The notes beneath the pieces are model-generated. The model was not told the DNA's origin. It was given only the letters and a program-made list of their open reading frames with translations, and searched no databases. The position numbers were made by a program, and so were the translations under genes. Of a DNA stretch of 64,000 nucleotides, positions 1 through 9,559 are shown one piece after another; positions within the stretch are counted from its first letter, which is position 1, and each line of letters begins with the position of its first letter. Origin of the DNA: Cladopsammia gracilis (lineage: Eukaryota; Cnidaria; Anthozoa; Scleractinia; Dendrophylliidae); contig JAJGOT010000362.1 in assembly GCA_022457155.1 (NCBI GenBank), forward strand, positions 701,501 to 765,500, given 5' to 3'.

Positions 1-721
1 GTGAAACTAAAAAGTAATCTAAGCGGCATTGGATTTTCAACGATTTAGTTCTCCAGGTGAAGCTTTGTTTGTCAGGGTTCAGGTTTCGCCAAATATCAGC
101 TAAGTTATATGAATCACATAGCGTGTTGATTTCTTTGATTACAGCTGATTTTGTAGAGATGGGGTTTCCGCCTTTTTTGTCATTTGAGGTGAGAGCGCAA
201 TTAAAGTCTCCACCGATTACGATTGTATCTTGCGCGAATTCTTCCAGTTGTTTGTTTAGTTTTTGAAAAAAAGTAACTTGTTGGGTAATGTCATTAGGTG
301 CGTAAATGTTAACGAGGACAATAGTTTTTTCATCGAGTGACAGTTTTAAAATAATGAACCTTCCTAGTTTATCCGAAATAACTTTTACGACTTTGAAATC
401 CACAGAGGGATTAATTAGTGTTATTACACCTTTACTATGGTTTGTTCCATGACTAAAAAAGGCTTTGCCACCCCACTCGTTTTCCCAAGAGGCGGCAATA
501 TCATTAGAGCAGTACGATTCTTGCAGAAAAGTGACGTGGTGATTTTGTTTATGTAACCAACGAAAAATGGTTCGGCGTTTGATTGATTTGTTGAGGCCTC
601 TAACATTTAGCGACAGGCATTTTAGATCGAAAGCATTGGCAGTTATCAGATTGTTAGTTTTGTTTTTGACGTTAGTAAACACAAGCTTCGCGGAGTAAAA
701 ACTAATAAAAATAAATTTCTT
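1..721 (-). CDS. LINE-1/Tx1-type retrotransposon ORF2, endonuclease part (truncated by window edge)
   Basis: Reading the minus strand, one frame stays open for 240 codons from just after a TGA at 722-724 to the window edge. It encodes an apurinic-like (EEP) endonuclease: LNVRGLNK, then LQE (metal-binding Glu), FFSHGTNHSKGV, VLVNIYAPN, GGDFNC (catalytic Asp/Asn), SFTWR and CRLDYFLVS occur in the order expected for L1 ORF2. This enzyme nicks target DNA to prime reverse transcription; the reverse transcriptase domain would lie to the left of the window. The segment contains no methionine codon, so the true start is unclear (mutated ATG or unconventional initiation). It lies about 300 bases downstream of ORF1 on the same strand, the usual L1 layout. 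No stop or frameshift is visible, so the copy is fairly young. Confidence 0.9.
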
Positions 722-1020
722 TCAGCGCTAACAGAGAAACGGTAATTGATAAGACTTGTCTCAGATGGGCTTAAATGTAAACATAATCGAAATGTAACAA
801 TAAAATAGGGAGAGATTAAACACACGAATGACCTAAATGATAAGACTGCATGATATCTACGTACGAAAATCAGACGCAAATACACAAATGAACATATATA
901 CATAATCCTCGACTAATTAGTGGGATTTGGAATCCGAGGGATAGCCGGCAAACAAGCCCCGTTTGTCAATAGATGGACATTTGTGCTGATCGGCGAAATA
1001 ACACATACCTTAGTTAAACA

Positions 1021-1986
1021 TCATGTCTTGGGCGGACTAAATTCATCCGGAATAGAGTTAATGTCAAAAACTTGACTGTCAATAAACAAACTACGATTAA
1101 TTACTTTTGAATCATGTCCCTTCTGTTTGGCGATGAACATGGCTTTGATCAGGGATCTTCTTTCCTCCTGGATGGCACGGGCATAATCTTTGGTTATATA
1201 GGCATCTTTGTACTTGACGGATTTCTTTAGCCGGCTTTTGGCGGATAGCACCTTCTCCGTATGCTCCCTGCTTAGAAATCTTGCGATGATGGGTCGTGGA
1301 CGCGATGGAATAGAATCGTCAATGTCGTGATGAGTCGTCGCTTTGCCAACACGGTGTATGGCGTGGAAATGGATATTTTCAGTGTTGATCTTTAAATCAT
1401 TTTCGATGATGTCATAGACTATATTCCGACAATTTTCGTCCTTGTCCTCTGGTATGTTCATGAACTTTAAGTTCTCTCTTCTTGTGTAATTTTCGAGGGC
1501 AGTAAGTTTTTCTTGTGTGTCTCTAAGTGATGGCCGCAGTTGTTCGTTTTCAGCCCGAATTTTTGTCATCTCTGCTTGCAGTGCTTGGATATTTTTTGTT
1601 TGATTGTCCAACATTTCTTGATGGGAACGTTTAGAGTCTTTGTGCGCCTTTGTCTCTTGCTGAACATCTTCTATTGCTGCCCAGGCGTTTTCGAGAGACT
1701 TTTCAATTTCTTTAATGGACTCTTTGACGCCGTCGATTTGTTGTTTGAATTCGCATCTTAACTGGGCCATGTCAACGTGCATTTGTGAAAAGTTGTTGTC
1801 TATCCTTGTGTCCATAGAATTTAGTTTGTCCATTATAAGTCGTAAGGACATCTCTTCTTCTACGTTGTCCAGGTTATCTTCTTCAATGCTCATCTCTTTG
1901 CTTTTTATTCTGTTTCGTTTCGGTGATGGACTTGTGCTGTCACTTGTCGGCGAGCATATCGGCGAGCGAGTTAGTCTTTTCGGCAT
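1021..1986 (-). CDS. LINE-1-type ORF1 RNA-binding protein
   Basis: 321 codons from the ATG at 1986 (MPKRLTRSP). An upstream in-frame ATG at 2034 would add 16 residues; I prefer 1986 because the basic, Ser/Thr/Pro-rich start is typical of L1 ORF1. The order is a basic N-terminus with KRNRIKSK, a long heptad-rich coiled coil (about residues 50-180, for trimerisation), an RRM starting near ENYTRRENLKFMNIPED, then the C-terminal domain with RPIIARFLSREH, ITKDYARAIQEERR and AKQKGHDSKV. Such proteins coat the element RNA and act as chaperones in the ribonucleoprotein. The frame is intact. ORF2 follows on the same strand after about 300 bases. Opposite-strand open frames here are shadows. Confidence 0.93.
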   Translation of the reverse strand: MPKRLTRSPICSPTSDSTSPSPKRNRIKSKEMSIEEDNLDNVEEEMSLRLIMDKLNSMDTRIDNNFSQMHVDMAQLRCEFKQQIDGVKESIKEIEKSLENAWAAIEDVQQETKAHKDSKRSHQEMLDNQTKNIQALQAEMTKIRAENEQLRPSLRDTQEKLTALENYTRRENLKFMNIPEDKDENCRNIVYDIIENDLKINTENIHFHAIHRVGKATTHHDIDDSIPSRPRPIIARFLSREHTEKVLSAKSRLKKSVKYKDAYITKDYARAIQEERRSLIKAMFIAKQKGHDSKVINRSLFIDSQVFDINSIPDEFSPPKT

Positions 1987-2140
1987 CAAGTAGAAGTTTG
2001 TTGTTTGTTGATCACTAAGACTTATCACCAGCACTTCGGGAGTTATATTTTGGGCTTGCTTGGGCTTCCCCGGCGTGAAGGCTACAGAGCTCGAAAAACG
2101 TGGCCGACGGCCATCTTGGCTTTCACACCTCCTAAAATAT
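1987..2140 (-). other. probable 5' UTR of the L1 element
   Basis: On the minus strand this stretch leads into ORF1 and contains a CpG-rich part (around 2085-2125) unlike the AT-rich DNA beyond it. I place the 5' end of the element near 2140 only because composition changes there; no target-site duplication could be verified, since the 3' end is outside the window. Confidence 0.45.
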
Positions 2141-2770
2141 ACTTTAAAAAGAAAAACAACGGAGAAACAAGAAGCTATGCGTCAAAATATTATTGAAATA
2201 TTCAATTATAAAATGCTAAAAAACAAAAATAAATGTAATAACAATTTAAAGATTAGTTATTCTTCATATACATATTCATATACACCTAAATGCAGAATGT
2301 TGTCATAGAAAATACAAAATACCAAATAGGAATTTATTTCCTTAATGATATTTACGGAAGAGAAATTGGTAATTGTTTCATTCATTTGAAAGAAATTTGT
2401 TTGGAAGAAATATCTGTTGAAAGGTCACGTATGCGAAATATTAATTATGTGAATAATTAATATTTAACTATTAATATTTAATTATGTGAATAATTAATAA
2501 TTATGTGAATAATTAATATTTTAATAAGTAATACAGAATAAAGTTATGTTATCGGTTTACTTGTTGGATAGGTAAATTATCACATTTTCCGGTTCATTAG
2601 TTGAAGGAACAACATAGAAAAGAAACACACAACAGCATCAGCAATGTCATTTTCTTTTCTTTATGCATTTTAGTCCTGATCGATCGAAGTAATTTGAAGT
2701 GACCCGTACAATAAACATGAGTTCCAACATCTTAAAAACATTTTGTTCGAAAACTGGTAGTTTCCCACTC
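2141..2770. repeat. AT-rich intergenic DNA with a short tandem repeat
   Basis: No coding frame. At about 2440-2522 the motif ATTATGTGAATAATTAAT recurs three times with partial units between, giving a local AT minisatellite. The rest shows no structure I can name. Confidence 0.6.
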
Positions 2771-2773
2771 AAT

Positions 2774-3201
2774 GGCCGTTTTTGTGCTGCAGACGTTAAT
2801 ATCGTCTGAGACGTTAAAGTCGTATCGAGACGACTTTAACATCTAGTATAAAAACGGAAAATAAGAAGGACGGATTTAACGTCTGACGACTTTAACGTCT
2901 TCTTTTAAGTGCGTCGTTCAGACGCACTTAACAGACGACTTTAACGTCTCAGACGTTAAATACGTCAAGTATAAAAACGAGACGGCCTTAACGAGGACGA
3001 ATTTAGCCCTATGTGTATATTCGTGCTCTTAAAATTTATTTCGGGCGACTTTAGTCGTGTCCAGTTACTTCCGAGAATAGTTTTTTTTAGAAAATCTCGT
3101 GTTTTTCTCTGTTGCCATCTACTTTAATGCGTCCCGTTTTTATACCAGACGCATTTAACGTCTGAGACGTTAACTTTAACGTCTCTAGCATAAAAACGGC
3201 C
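2774..3201. mobile_element. 428-bp TIR element built of GACGTTAA/CGTCTGA modules
   Basis: The ends are inverted copies: GGCCGTTTTTGTGCTGCAGA on the left and, reverse-complemented, GGCCGTTTTTATGCTAGAGA on the right. Both are flanked by AAT (2771-2773 and 3202-3204), a possible 3-bp target duplication. The interior is almost wholly short palindromic modules (GACGTTAA, GACTTTAACGTC, CGTCTGAGACG) in both orientations, and TATAAAAACG recurs several times. It has no coding capacity. The 3-bp duplication and GG start would suit a PIF/Harbinger-type MITE, but the superfamily is inference. Confidence 0.7.
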
Positions 3202-3260
3202 AATGCTACGTATGTAACCAAGAAAATCAACAACCGAGCAGCTCCAGGGGACCCCGCAGT

Positions 3261-3398
3261 GGGATAAGCTTAAGTCTGGCTCCAGGACCTGACAGAAAAG
3301 CTAACGGCTCTTATCAATTTGCTGGAACTCAAAATAGCTACATCGAATTTCCATATATATGTTGTTCAAACGAGACTAAACATACACCTACACAGAAC
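3261..3398 (+). pseudogene. 5' fragment of a laminin-G/concanavalin-like domain
   Basis: The plus frame with codons from 3288 reads DRKANGSYQFAGTQNSYIEF, typical of the first strands of LamG-3 (pentraxin/ConA-like) domains, where G.Y.F.GT.NSYIEFP is common. After the YIEFP portion the domain breaks off into unrelated sequence and a stop at 3396-3398. The matching C-terminal half resumes near 4133, about 0.7 kb downstream. I read this as a dead copy or exon remnant of an extracellular LamG-domain gene interrupted by inserted DNA. Confidence 0.5.
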
Positions 3399-3414
3399 TA
3401 AACACTTTGTGTCT

Positions 3415-3600
3415 TTATAGCACCGTAACACTATGACGATGCTGTGCTAGGTGTTCAACGATGGCCCAGGTGGACTTCTCTTCAGCTATAACATGAAAAC
3501 CGGACATCGGCAGTGCACATGTAGTCCGGCCGCTACGAAATCCTTCATGCCCGTCTAGCGTCAAGAAAACAACACTAAATGGAAAACGAGTTGATAACAC
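3415..3600 (-). pseudogene. possible UDP-glycosyltransferase N-terminal fragment (antisense)
   Basis: A 61-codon minus frame (no ATG at its 5' end) contains ALPMSGFH, then a stretch ending IVEHLAQHRHSVTVL and a stop. The pattern of LP..GFH, a short spacer and I.E.LA..GH.VTVL resembles the start of UGT-type glycosyltransferases, which bind acceptor substrates there. The Gly expected before the His is replaced by Arg and the protein stops at once, so it would be a dead fragment. The match is short and by eye only; chance similarity is a real alternative. Confidence 0.3.
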
Positions 3601-3688
3601 AACAATAGGTATTATTATACATTGGTGTCACTAGCTCGATTTTGATTGGCTATAAGCACGCAGCTAATTATTGCTTGCTGTTTCTGTT

Positions 3689-3770
3689 ACGTCATACCTA
3701 CAGACAATAGTTTTATGCATGCAGAAGTGACGTCATACCTACAGACAATAGCTTTATGCATGCAGAAGTG
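3689..3770. repeat. 41-bp direct tandem duplication
   Basis: The segment ACGTCATACCTACAGACAAT... occurs at 3689-3729 and 3730-3770 with one substitution (T/C), followed by a third partial ACGT. It includes ATGCATGCAG and a TGACGT motif in each unit. Confidence 0.85.
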
Positions 3771-3870
3771 ACGTAAGTTGTTTACTTACAAGTTGACTGC
3801 TGTGCATTGATCACTTTTTTGTGCGCGCTCTTGTCTTTACAAGTGCAGCTCAGGAATATGCATAATAAAA

Positions 3871-4016
3871 CAATTATTGGATTCAGTTTTCGCATGATAG
3901 CGATAACTATCAAGGCCTCAGTTTGTGTTATCCGCCTCAGCCTTCGGCTTCTGCAGATAACACAAACTTTGGCCTTGATAATTATCGCTATCATGCTCAA
4001 CCTCATCCAATAATTG
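3871..4016. mobile_element. foldback element (146-bp imperfect palindrome)
   Basis: CAATTATTGG at 3871-3880 is mirrored by CCAATAATTG at 4007-4016, and arms of about 60 bases (GATAGCGATAA..., GGCCTCAGTTTGTGTTATC) pair across a small loop around 3932-3954 (CCTCAGCCTTCGGCTTCTGC). The open frames on both strands are mirror images produced by the palindrome and not genes. It splits the LamG-like remnant. Confidence 0.8.
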
Positions 4017-4132
4017 TTAATTTCAAAATTCGAAGGTAAATATTTATAGCAGAGAAGTCCACGTGTTCTAACAATCACACATGCTTCAGGGAACAAGATA
4101 TCTTCACAACAAACCCTAATCAAGTGGGTGGG

Positions 4133-4406
4133 TGGAAGTTTGTTGGTACGACAACGCTTCGGATGAATCCAAGCCGTGGGTTGATAAAGCCGCGGTTGAG
4201 ACAAAAAAACCTTGGAGAAGGTTTTGAACTGGGTACACATGGCAATGTCAAAATGGGGGGCGAGATCTGATTTTAACACATTTTTCAAAGGCAGGATCAC
4301 ACAGATGCAAGTCTACAACTTAGCTTTGACCCAGGAACAAATACAAAGAACACAAAAGACAACTCAGCGTGTGAAGCTATTCAAGAAATCCGTAACTCTC
4401 AGATAA
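4133..4406 (+). pseudogene. 3' fragment of a laminin-G/concanavalin-like domain, frameshifted
   Basis: Three pieces in different frames line up as a LamG-3 C-terminal half: WKFVGTT (from 4133), then YDNASDES...WVDKAAVETK, then NLGEGFELGTHGNVKMG and GARSDFNTFFKGRITQMQVY..LALTQEQIQ to about 4355. The MG/GARSD junction falls in a run of six G, consistent with a 1-base insertion, and there is another shift after GTT. FFKGRI.QMQVYN.AL is a hallmark of these domains. Function would have been extracellular ligand or glycan binding. It is the counterpart of the piece at 3261-3398. Confidence 0.55.
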
Positions 4407-5105
4407 TGTGCACATTATAGCGTTCAAATAGGAAAAATACTTGATAATAGTTTGGGGTGTCAGTGATCCTCCACTAATCCTGTGTATACACGGGAAAGGG
4501 CTTTTTGGTTGAATAGTCTATAGGCCTTTCTCAAAATGCCATAAAATCTTTAATGTGCATCGCCTGGACGTAATAATTATTTCAATCCCTTTTGTTCTAG
4601 TAGCACAATGGAATTTGGAACACAGTAGCCGCTGTAGCCAGGTTGTTAATTCCAATTGAAATGTTGAAAGAGTATTTTTTTACTAAGAGGTGTGATGTCC
4701 AATGAAGACCACATCAGGTAATTGCTGTTGACCTCCTTTCACTTACAAAGGAGTAACATTTAAAGACTGCACCAAAGCTGGTCACTAGCTTGATGGTGAA
4801 ATTGCCTTGAATACGCACTTTGATTTAAACTCTTAAAATTTCTCCCTACTATTGATATGAACACTCATATGCTGTTTCAGTGAAAGAGAACTTTTGTCAA
4901 TTCACCTTAGTTTTGTTCTGGCTACGAGCCTGGATATACAGTATACTTTATCTCTAAATTAGAAACAGCTTGTTACTTTATACTTGCTGCTCTAGCTGTA
5001 ATAAGACGCAATTGCTGGTGATACTGAGGTCAAATGCATCGTTGCTTTCGTTGAAAGCGTTCCTTGGCCTGCGTATGTATGGTGGCAACTGATATTTCCA
5101 ACCCA
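4407..5105. other. intergenic, nothing recognised
   Basis: Ordinary AT-rich sequence. No frame with codon-like conservation and no repeat with clear ends was seen. Confidence 0.5.
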
Positions 5106-5391
5106 TAGTGCAGTTTTCATTTGAGTGTCGAAAGTAATTTCCCAATTGCTTTGGTTTTGCATTGCTACGCTTTGTGATTGGCTAAAAAATCTCGTGCCAC
5201 TTTCTCGACCAATCAGAAGTAAAACCAAAACCAATCGTGACTTGCTCGCACGCGTTTTCCCGCGCTTGGCGCCGCCGACATGTAATTGCTTCGAGCTCTG
5301 ATTGGTTCATTGGATTGTTTACGACTGCTGTGATTGGTCAGAGTTATTACTTTGGTTTTGGTTTTACAACACTCAATTGAAAACTGCTCTA
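5106..5391. mobile_element. MITE, full copy (family shared with 28508-28739)
   Basis: The left end TAGTGCAGTTTTCATTTGAG mirrors the right end, whose complement reads TAGAGCAGTTTTCAATTGAG, with GTGTCG following in both. The interior has repeated GATTGG and CCAATC boxes and a GC-rich core (GCGCTTGGCGCCGCCGACA). A second copy of the interior and right end lies at 28508-28739 at very high identity. About 286 bp, non-coding; the TA at both ends could be the target duplication. Confidence 0.75.
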
Positions 5392-6398
5392 TTAATTGTA
5401 ATTAGATGCTTCAAAAGACTCGAACACTTTACAACGCCTGTTCTGTTTTCAAATGTAAAAGCAAATTTTATCACCGTACAATGGAAGAAAATACTAAAAA
5501 AACTGGCACAAACTACTTTTTGATATTCTAAGAAAGTCAAGGAAACTTTGGACTTTTGAACTTTTGCCGCCCAAAACGCAAATTTTCCAGCCCAGTTAAT
5601 GCGTTGAAATGCGCTATATTGTTCGCAATATAAGCAAAAGCGTCTTCTCGCTGTACAAAGGCCAACATTTTTCTTCTTTTGTGCAGAATAAGAGGATATT
5701 TGTAACGCGAATGAAACAAGTTGGTTAGCACTTCACTCCAGGACATCATTGCGAGATAATTGCGTCACTAAACAGACATCGTTCGAGATACCTATAGACC
5801 AGACAACATTACAGCTGAACTTGTCAAAACAGTTATGCAGTGAGGCCTTTAAGCCTTTATTTTAGTGCCTCCTTAAATATAAATTGAAAATATAAACTAA
5901 GAAGGCCGAGGAGCGAGGGCATTATCCGTTTTAATGCACCTTTTCATTGTTTTAGAACAAGCAAACCAACGACTTGCTGTGAAATTTTGCTCATTAGTGA
6001 CAGCAGTGATTGTCTAAATCCCGTAAGGATTGTGCAAGCATTTTAATCATTGTAATGACTCCCGTGGGCGATTTTTTTCTTGCCGTTACAATCAGTTTAG
6101 AATTGATCAACTATGGCCTCGATGAAACGCGGTGATGCGATGTGAAGCGCCGTTTGTGATATTCTTTACTGGCCAAGTAGGATACTTTTTACAACAAGAT
6201 GCGTATAAAGTTCTCAAGTTACCGCAAAATAGGAAAAAGGAATCAGGAGGATGCAATCTTGGAAAAAATGTGAGCTAGCGAAGTGAAATTTTAATAGTAC
6301 ACTTTTGAAACGTTTCAATTCTTACATGACAAGGGTAAAAAGTTCCTTGACAGTCAGCAGTAGTAATAATCAGAAATTTGGGGATATGGGCTTTAGAT
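5392..6398. other. intergenic, nothing recognised
   Basis: No coding or repeat structure I can support beyond scattered short open frames. Confidence 0.45.
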
Positions 6399-6586
6399 TA
6401 GACTACGAGCAGTCTCTCTTTCCCAGCTTAGTCCATCGAGCGAGAAACGAAGAAACATTAACGAACGGTAATGGCCGTGCGAAACTGGGGCGCCTCCAGT
6501 TTCGCGCGGCCATTATCCATTCGCTAATGTTTTTTCGTTCCTCGCTTGATGGACTAAGCTGGGAAAGAGAGACTGCTCATAGTCTA
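6399..6586. mobile_element. foldback element, 188 bp
   Basis: TAGACTACGAGCAGTCTCTC on the left is mirrored by the complement of GAGAGACTGCTCATAGTCTA on the right. The pairing continues through TTTCCCAGCTTAGTCCATCG and on to a GC-rich tip (GAAACTGGGGCGCCTCCAGTTTC). Nearly the whole element is one hairpin of about 90-bp arms with a few mismatches. The 117-codon plus frame over it is an artefact of the palindrome. Confidence 0.8.
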
Positions 6587-6898
6587 GCTTTAGATAAAAA
6601 TAGAAAATTCACAGTCGATAATTTTTCATTCCACGTTCAATGTAATGGAAAATATTGAGATTTTGCCTTATAGTGTCTATAGTAAAGGTTTATTTAAAAC
6701 TATTAACCAAGGTAGTTGAAAACCTAAAAACAGAAGTCCCTCGGAGATACAGGGTGTATGTTGTTGGTCCAGAGGGCTGTTTTGTTTATTTTGTTGACAT
6801 GTACATCAAAAGTATTTGTCAGGGGTGTTGCGAGTGCTATCCATGTTGGAATTTTTAATAAATTATGCTGATGTGCTAAATTGAGAAGATTCTAGAAA

Positions 6899-7027
6899 AT
6901 CACTGAGGTGGAACAGTAGGTTATTATTGTGATCAGTGAGGTGGAACAGGAGGTTATTATTAAAAATAATAACCTCCTGTTCCACCTCACTGACCACAAT
7001 AATGACCTGTTGTTCCATTTCAGTGAG
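6899..7027. mobile_element. foldback built on a duplicated GTGAGGTGGAACAG unit
   Basis: Left half: TCACTGAGGTGGAACAGTAGGTTATTATTGTG-like unit, then a second unit. The right half is the inverse pair (AATAATAACCTCCTGTTCCACCTCACTG...). The inner 30-bp arms are perfect across an AAA centre at about 6963, the outer arms imperfect. So a tandem pair has been copied as its own mirror image. Confidence 0.75.
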
Positions 7028-7334
7028 CATGTATGCAGATTATTAGAAATAATAACCTGTTCAAAACAATGATATGGTGCATTAATGTCAGATAATTGCA
7101 CCACTAACGTCCCATTTATATGCGGTCTCGGGTACCCGAGACAAACCCCTCCCTCCCCCCTCCCGAGTGACCTCGGACGAGCTAACTTATTTCTTTGAAA
7201 ATTCAGCTGATCGCGAACTTCTCTAGCCTCATCTCTGCCAAAAGATAGGTCCAGTAAGTGACTGGAACTTCAGAAACATGCAAATTTAATGGCGGCCATG
7301 TAAATGCGACGCAGCACCCCAGTTTATTTAGAAA

Positions 7335-7955
7335 CTAACCTCTTTCAAATGAAACTTTTCAGCGGTTCTTTTCTAGGGTATTTTAAAGTTGTATAATAAA
7401 TATGTTTATATTCTAATTCGCTGCCCCGCTCAACCGAATACAAAACATTTATCATGTAATAGGCAACCACTATTGGGGTGTGTCAACACGAGCCATATGC
7501 GACCCTCTTTATTATGTCTTTACAATCAAAACTACAAGATAATAAATTTTACAAACAATTCGCATAAAAAACGAAAACTCAACATACAACTAGATAGTAA
7601 CTACCAATGTAGTATAAAGCTAAACAAAAGTCTGAACATGTGCATGCGCATATATAATATTAATACAATAAATATACCAATTCTTATAATGGCTTGTATA
7701 AATACAATAAACCTTAATCACTGGGTATTTAATTTAGAGGGTGAACAGACGGTCGTAAGACTCGAATGAATATAAATGAAAGCACCGTAATATATACCAA
7801 CACCCCACTAATGAAGCATTGTTTTTTTTCAGTATAAATATCGCATATCACACCCCAGAGACGGGGTTACGTAACCCATGCTATTTTCATCTCAGTTTTG
7901 AACGCGATGGATCGGTGTTGGCAGTAAAAGTTAGGTATAGTCAATGGCTAAAGAT
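7335..7955. repeat. dispersed repeat split by an insertion; intact version at 9045-9180
   Basis: TTTCAAATGAAA...CAGCGGTTCTTTTCTAG...AAGTTGTATAATAAATAT at 7345-7405 and CAGTTTTGAACGCGATGGATC...AATGGCT at 7893-7952 correspond in order to contiguous sequence at 9051-9180 (TTCAAATGAAATCTTTCAGC ... CAGTTTTGAACGTGATC...CAATGGCT). About 470 bp of AT-rich DNA therefore separates the halves here, either inserted here or deleted from the other copy. The long open frame at 7389-7769 lies in that extra DNA and lacks an ATG start. Confidence 0.55.
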
Positions 7956-8026
7956 GACTAAGAACAATCCTATTTGTATCCCAAATTGAACGAGAAAACC
8001 GTTTGATTACTTATTAATAATTATAC

Positions 8027-8192
8027 ATGAAAAAAATGGCATCCATATTTTTTTGGAAATTTTTTTTGCAAAATTTTTTTTGCAAATTTTTGTTCTTTTT
8101 TTTGCAATTTTTTTTTTGCAAAACATTTTTGCATCATTTTTTTAAATTTTTATTTTGCACCGGTGTTACACTTTTTGCACTGGTGTTACACT
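8027..8192. repeat. T-rich low-complexity tract and 20-bp tandem pair
   Basis: 8050-8150 is degenerate repetition of TTTTTTTGCAAA. It is followed by two adjacent 20-bp units TTTTTGCACYGGTGTTACAC (about 8152-8191). The plus frame across it (KKMASIFFWKFF...) is low-complexity shadow. Confidence 0.7.
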
Positions 8193-8381
8193 TGAACTGC
8201 ACTGCTCTTAGCCAATCAGAATTGGGTAAGTTTTTCATGTATATTATTAGGATGAGAACATCGAACAATGATTACTTGATTTAATAAGCTATTATATGTA
8301 GTTATCGTTACCACAGTGATTGCGGCCAGCGGTGTTCCCATACAATGATGTAATACGAGCGTGATCGTCTCGAGAACACAT

Positions 8382-8608
8382 GGAAAAAAGATGGCGGCCG
8401 TTCATTATACCCCAATACCTTGCGGACCTAACACAGCACATAAGGCACAAAGAAAGCCAAATTTTTACAATGTTTGTTCCAGTACTACGGACAATGTGTA
8501 GACCAGGTTTAAAGATTTTATAACTTTTCTTTACATTTTTATGAAAGTTGTTAAGGTTTTTGTGCGCTAAGAATTATGGGTAAATGTACCAGTCGCCATC
8601 TTTTTTCC
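8382..8608. mobile_element. MITE with GGAAAAAAGATGGCG termini
   Basis: GGAAAAAAGATGGCGGC at 8382 is matched by the complement of GTCGCCATCTTTTTTCC ending at 8608. About 227 bp, non-coding interior. No convincing target duplication. Confidence 0.6.
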
Positions 8609-8883
8609 TACGGTGGATTATAGTTTTTTTTTGCCATGATAATCGACTGCCTGGTTCTTTTATACCTTAATTCTACTTCTCGACAATAAGATCCTTTATC
8701 ATATGACCCGTACGGCCCTGCGAACCTTTTCTTTGCAAAACCATTGATGAAAATCCCGTATGAGGGCCTACGCATTTGCGCGAGCGGGGTCGGAAAAAGC
8801 CGTACGGCTCTACTACAAAAGCGGACGTCCGCGCGCATTAAAATTTCCAGTAATTTTGTCTCCAAATTGGTCATATGATAAAA

Positions 8884-8933
8884 TGCTTATTGACTAAGTT
8901 AGGTCGGACCGGGTGGGAAAATATTTGGCTCTC

Positions 8934-8983
<50 letters not shown>

Positions 8984-8984
8984 A

Positions 8985-9015
<31 letters not shown>

Positions 9016-9029
9016 TTGTCAATAAGTAC
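8884..9029. mobile_element. GC-rich foldback element
   Basis: TGCTTATTGACTAAGT ... GTCGGACCGGGTGGGAAAAT ... GGTCATGGCGCACGGACC pairs with GGTCCGTACGCCATGACC ... ATTTTCCCGTCCGGCCC ... ACTTTGTCAATAAGTACA across the loop TCGCTGCGCTC. Arms of about 65 bp with some mismatches; sharply GC-richer than its surroundings. Same style as 12021-12125 and 63215-63308. Confidence 0.75.
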
Positions 9030-9348
9030 ATAATTTTATAGCGTAGCCATTCAAATGAAATCTTTCAGCTGTTCTTTCCTGTGATATTTTTTAAGTTATA
9101 CAACAGAAATATTAAACTTGAATTTTTTCATCAGTTTTGAACGTGATCAATCCGTGTTATCAGTGAAAGCCAATGGCTTAAAATCGAAATAAACCTCCAA
9201 ATAACACTGTACCAATTTATAAAATATTAGGTATGACGTTGCAGAGCTACGCGTTTCTTAAACTATTTCGTAATATCGTTTCTACCTCTTTAACCAAAAT
9301 AGGCAAAGGCTGGTGACGAAAGAAAGACAACCAATGTCATAGCTCCCA

Positions 9349-9446
9349 ATCTCGTCCCCAGAGCCCATGCGTTTCAGGTCAGCGGAGACCAAACGCTCAA
9401 GGGTGGTGGTGGTGCTGACCAAAAGAAACGCAGCCTCTGGGGACAA
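9349..9446. mobile_element. short inverted-repeat element ending CTCGTCCCCAGAG
   Basis: ATCTCGTCCCCAGAGCCCAT...GTTTC pairs with GAAACGCAGCCTCTGGGGAC. The CTGGGGACGAG motif also appears at about 14834, 35670 and 61526, so it is a dispersed terminal sequence. Confidence 0.5.
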
Positions 9447-9559
9447 ACACATGCACATGCGCATTCCACTGAAGGACCACACCTTGACTACACCCAGATT
9501 GAGTGATAACAAAAAGACGGGGGAGGGGGAGGTGGGGTCTCCACTACTATTGACATCTT

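Noticed and set aside
3782..4300. 172-codon minus-strand open frame
   Set aside because: It runs across the 3871-4016 palindrome (mirror-image peptides on both strands) and the antisense of the LamG remnant.
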